Shown: in pieces, positions 61,660 through 64,000 of the stretch | Position numbering within the stretch: position 1 is the stretch's first letter | Layout of the letters: each line of letters opens with the position of its first letter | Assembly: GCA_002591745.1 (NCBI GenBank) | Contig: PDLQ01000005.1 | Coordinates: 62,001-126,000, forward strand | Direction of reading: 5' to 3' | Origin: Lewinellaceae bacterium SD302 | Lineage (GTDB): Bacteria > Bacteroidota > Bacteroidia > Chitinophagales > Saprospiraceae | Length of the DNA stretch: 64,000 nt | The notes under the pieces: generated by a model | What the model saw: the letters and a program-made list of their open reading frames with translations, nothing else | Told to the model about the DNA's origin: nothing | The model's database searches: none | Made by a program: the position numbers and the translations under genes

Positions 61660-63020
61660 AGCGGATTGGCGTTTGCAACTGCGGACGTTGGTTTGCCCAC
61701 CCGGGGATCGGCCAGACGATAACCGAGGTCGGCCAGTAAGATACCCACGACCGTCAAGGTGCCATTCAACAGGGTAATGGCCATGACGACCGGCCAGTCG
61801 GAATTACGGGCAGCATCTACCAACAAGCGACCCATTCCGGGCAGGTTGAAGATAATTTCTATCAACACCGAACCGGCCAGTAAAGCCGGCAGCAAAGATG
61901 CCAGTAGCGTGATGATCGGAAAAGAAGCATTCCGGAATACGTGCCCCCAGATGACGCGGTGTACGCCCAGTCCCTTCATGCGGGCAGTCTTGACGTAATC
62001 CTTGCCGATCTCGGCGCGGGCTGCTTCACGCATTTGCCGGGTCAGAAAGGCGAGGGAAGGGTAGGTCAGGCAAAGTACGGGGAGGAAAAGATGGTGCAGC
62101 CGGGTGGTCAGGTAGGTCCACCAACCAGCGCCGTCGGCTACTTCACCTACCCCGATAGTCGGAAAAAGGTCGAAGCCATAGGCCGGGGTAGTCAGGAAGC
62201 TACTCAGCATAGTAGCCGCCCAAAAGGCGGGCAGGCTGAACAAGAGCAGGAAGCCCAGCGAGAAAAAGCGATCGGCCCTGCCTCCCTGGTACCAGGCCGT
62301 GTACAGACCGGTGGGAATGGAGATCAGGTAGGCCAAAAAAATGGCAATACCATTGAGTAAAGCCGTCCAGCGCAGGGCGGGCCAGATCTTTTCTTCCACG
62401 GGCCGGCGATCCAGGGTGGAAATGCCAAGTTCACCGCTCAGTACGTCCGTCAGCCAGCGGTGGTACTGGTTATCCGTGCCGTACCAGCGAAGAGTTGGTA
62501 AGAGCAGCAGACCAGGACTGGCCCGGTCGGCCAGAGCCCGCCAGCTTTCCTGCACCGGAGAGGGTAGGGGGGAAGCGGCCAGCTTTTGCTCGATCCGGGC
62601 GGGGTCGGAACGCAGTAGTAGTTCCAGGGCGGCAATGCCCACCGAATCTGAGCGGGTATAGGCGATTTCCCGTACACCATTATAGTAGGTTTGCAGTGCG
62701 GGCCAGTTCCCGAAGCGCCTTAGCAGCGATAATTGAACCTGTCGTTGTTCATATCGTACGATCCGGGAAAGGGTGTCCGGTTCAGCGGCGGAACCGAAAC
62801 TGAGGTAGAATACTGGTTTGTCGAGCCCGGCCCGTTGGGCTGCTTGACGGTAAGCCCGATCATAGGCCGCCGGATCATTATCCACTGAGCGGGCCGCACT
62901 GATCGTGATGTCGCGGAGCACCGGATCTTCGTCCACCCACTTACTTAGCCCAAAAACCAGCACACTGAGTAACCAGAGTACCGGAAGCAGAACGGCCAGC
63001 CTTTTCAACATGAACAACAT
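61656..63020 (-). CDS. ABC transporter permease, DppB/OppB-like
   Basis: A 454-residue protein; ATG 63020 or 63011 (MLKRLAVLLPVLWLLSVLVF) starts the first membrane helix. The family core follows an enlarged periplasmic region of about 150 residues: LSGELGISTLDRRPV, LISIPTGLYTAWYQGG, LLFSLPAFWAATMLSSF and the EAA loop KTARMKGLGVHRVIWGHVFR. With the DppC-like protein it would form the channel of a peptide-type (or nickel/oligosaccharide) importer. The overlap with the next gene (ATGA) indicates an operon. Confidence 0.9.
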   Translation of the reverse strand: MLFMLKRLAVLLPVLWLLSVLVFGLSKWVDEDPVLRDITISAARSVDNDPAAYDRAYRQAAQRAGLDKPVFYLSFGSAAEPDTLSRIVRYEQRQVQLSLLRRFGNWPALQTYYNGVREIAYTRSDSVGIAALELLLRSDPARIEQKLAASPLPSPVQESWRALADRASPGLLLLPTLRWYGTDNQYHRWLTDVLSGELGISTLDRRPVEEKIWPALRWTALLNGIAIFLAYLISIPTGLYTAWYQGGRADRFFSLGFLLLFSLPAFWAATMLSSFLTTPAYGFDLFPTIGVGEVADGAGWWTYLTTRLHHLFLPVLCLTYPSLAFLTRQMREAARAEIGKDYVKTARMKGLGVHRVIWGHVFRNASFPIITLLASLLPALLAGSVLIEIIFNLPGMGRLLVDAARNSDWPVVMAITLLNGTLTVVGILLADLGYRLADPRVGKPTSAVANANPL

Positions 63021-63090
63021 GGATGATCTCTTGGGCCGAAAGATAGTCAGTCGGTGGGGATTGTAGGCATTTGCTTTTGGCTTGAGGTGA

Positions 63091-63217
63091 GCATTGCTAC
63101 TTTGAAGTCCGAAACATTAGATGATAGACAAATAGAGATTGGATGTTCGCTCAATTGATGTCTATTACCTGGCATCTAACGGCGCAGCGGTCTTTTGACT
63201 TCAAAGTAGCAATGCCC
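63091..63217. mobile_element. Inverted-motif cassette upstream of the ABC permease operon
   Basis: Left end GCATTGCTACTTTGAAGTCC (63091-63110) and right end GACTTCAAAGTAGCAATGCC (63198-63217) are near-perfect inverted copies. The interior core GGCATCTAACGGCGCAGCGG (63171-63190) matches 46628-46647 with two differences. 127 bp; it ends one base before the stop codon of the lipoprotein gene. Confidence 0.7.
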
Positions 63218-63218
63218 A

Positions 63219-63935
63219 TTACTCCACGATGCTGACGTCTACCGGGCGCGTGTGGTACTGGAAGGTCACGGCACTGACCAATCCATCCAGGGTGTCGCGT
63301 CGGATGGCTTGTTTGACGAGATAAGCGGAATGTGGTCCGGCTTCGAGTTGGGTCATAGCTTCCGTGGGCAGGGCGATGTAATTACTTTTTCCGGGGCCGG
63401 CAACGATGATCCTGCGCGCCTTGGCGCTGCGATCGGTCGGTTCGAAAAAGACGACAATGCTCTCACCCATCTTCAATGGCTCGCGGCCGGCGTAGAAGCG
63501 TTGACGCTGACTTTTGCTGATGACGGTCGGAATACTATCTGCAACGATTTTGTCGAATTCCAGGTTGACGGTTGTCTTTTCCAGAGGGGCATCTGCGTTC
63601 AGCGGGAAAGTGAAACGAAGCTTTTCCGGGAAGTCGGCCCGCATCCGGCTGCGCCAACGGGTGAACTCCCCCAAACTTTTTTCGGTCATGGCAGAGCCGA
63701 GAAAAGCAACGCTTCCCTCCGGTGGGCTGTAGGAGGTACTGCCGGCCAGGCTGTCGCCCCGGTAAAACCGCAGATCGGCACTTAACTCCCGCAGATCGGC
63801 GAGGTAACGAATTTCAGCTTTGGCGATCACCGGCGGTTCGCTATTGGCCGCGGCCGACGGTTCGGTGGCACTGCAACCCCAGATAAGCCCCAGGGTTGCC
63901 AGGGGAATGATTCTGTAAAACAGCAGCAGTTTCAT
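63219..63935 (-). CDS. Hypothetical lipoprotein
   Basis: A 238-residue protein with a lipoprotein signal (FYRIIPLATLGLIWGCSATE, lipobox Cys at residue 21). The mature part is beta-rich (IAKAEIRYLADLRELSADLR, AFLGSAMTEKSL, VNLEFDKIV, ESIVVFFEP, ARRIIVAGP) and has no domain that I recognise. It lies upstream of the ABC permease operon on the same strand but is separated from it by the repeat cassette 63091-63217. Its promoter region resembles that of pyrG. Confidence 0.7.
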   Translation of the reverse strand: MKLLLFYRIIPLATLGLIWGCSATEPSAAANSEPPVIAKAEIRYLADLRELSADLRFYRGDSLAGSTSYSPPEGSVAFLGSAMTEKSLGEFTRWRSRMRADFPEKLRFTFPLNADAPLEKTTVNLEFDKIVADSIPTVISKSQRQRFYAGREPLKMGESIVVFFEPTDRSAKARRIIVAGPGKSNYIALPTEAMTQLEAGPHSAYLVKQAIRRDTLDGLVSAVTFQYHTRPVDVSIVE

Positions 63936-63952
63936 ACGGTTGGAATTTGAGG

Positions 63953-63974
63953 CAAAGGTGAGGAAAAGCGGCGG
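63953..63974 (-). promoter_or_regulatory. Promoter-like sequence of the lipoprotein gene, shared with pyrG
   Basis: The minus strand reads CCGCCGCTTTTCC then TCACCTTTG. 20 of 22 bases match the sequence at 20275-20296 before pyrG. The -7 box CACCTTTG differs from TAnnTTTG at its first base. Confidence 0.45.
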
Positions 63975-64000
63975 TTAATGGAAGGAGACAGAACGGCAAA

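Overview
The window comes from a Bacteroidota genome, most likely from the Saprospiria (Lewinella-like). The signs are secreted proteins with T9SS type A and type B C-terminal sorting domains, PKD and SprB-like repeats, a GLPGLI protein beside a carboxypeptidase-regulatory/beta-barrel outer-membrane protein, promoters with the Bacteroidota -7 box TAnnTTTG, and proteins that resemble Bacteroidota orthologues (AsmA-like, DUF2027-Smr, UvrC, ClpP). This assignment is inferred from gene content; no rRNA or tRNA gene was found.

Layout. 1-4.8 kb: end of a sortilin/BNR-type protein, a large AsmA-like protein with an internal 130-residue duplication, and a small PepSY-like lipoprotein. 5.0-11.4 kb: one 2119-residue T9SS-secreted PKD protein. 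11.4-18.2 kb: a gene-poor AT-rich gap, queuosine-precursor transporter, ACP-like protein, LOG protein, histidine phosphatase, HAD hydrolase and a type B T9SS protein. 18.6-29.3 kb: core metabolism (pyrG, coaE, aspartokinase), a retropepsin-like protein, TRAP permeases, DUF2027-Smr protein, methyltransferase, patatin and a sterol-desaturase-like protein. 29.5-34.9 kb: sulfite oxidase plus c-type cytochrome, then an Lgt-like membrane protein, an OmpA protein on the opposite strand, a Tes/MJ0619-like radical SAM protein and a tiny membrane protein. 35.3-44.6 kb: TPR lipoprotein, thioredoxin-like protein, D-3-PGDH-like enzyme, phosphatase, DUF1304, uvrC, clpP, an ECF sigma factor with a translationally coupled 48-residue ORF, and a GH26 glycosidase. 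44.9-47.3 kb: flotillin and NfeD pair. 47.4-54.9 kb: four tandem PA-domain T9SS proteins separated by hairpins. 55.2-64 kb: GLPGLI/beta-barrel pair, DegT aminotransferase, two dipeptide-type ABC permeases and a lipoprotein.

The most unusual feature is a dense load of short palindromic dispersed repeats. A motif with core GCTACTTTG / CAAAGTAGC occurs about 16 times in 64 kb. In three places two inverted copies bound a 127-228 bp cassette. Several copies lie in frame inside coding sequences. A related palindromic insert of about 195 bp sits in frame inside coaE and adds about 65 residues; half of the same sequence is found in a loop of the GH26 enzyme. Two further non-autonomous element types (inverted-repeat elements with AGAGCTTGTT ends, and REP-like mini-palindrome arrays) occupy other intergenic gaps. 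Together they look like an actively spreading, protein-invading palindromic repeat system, comparable in concept to the Rickettsia palindromic elements.
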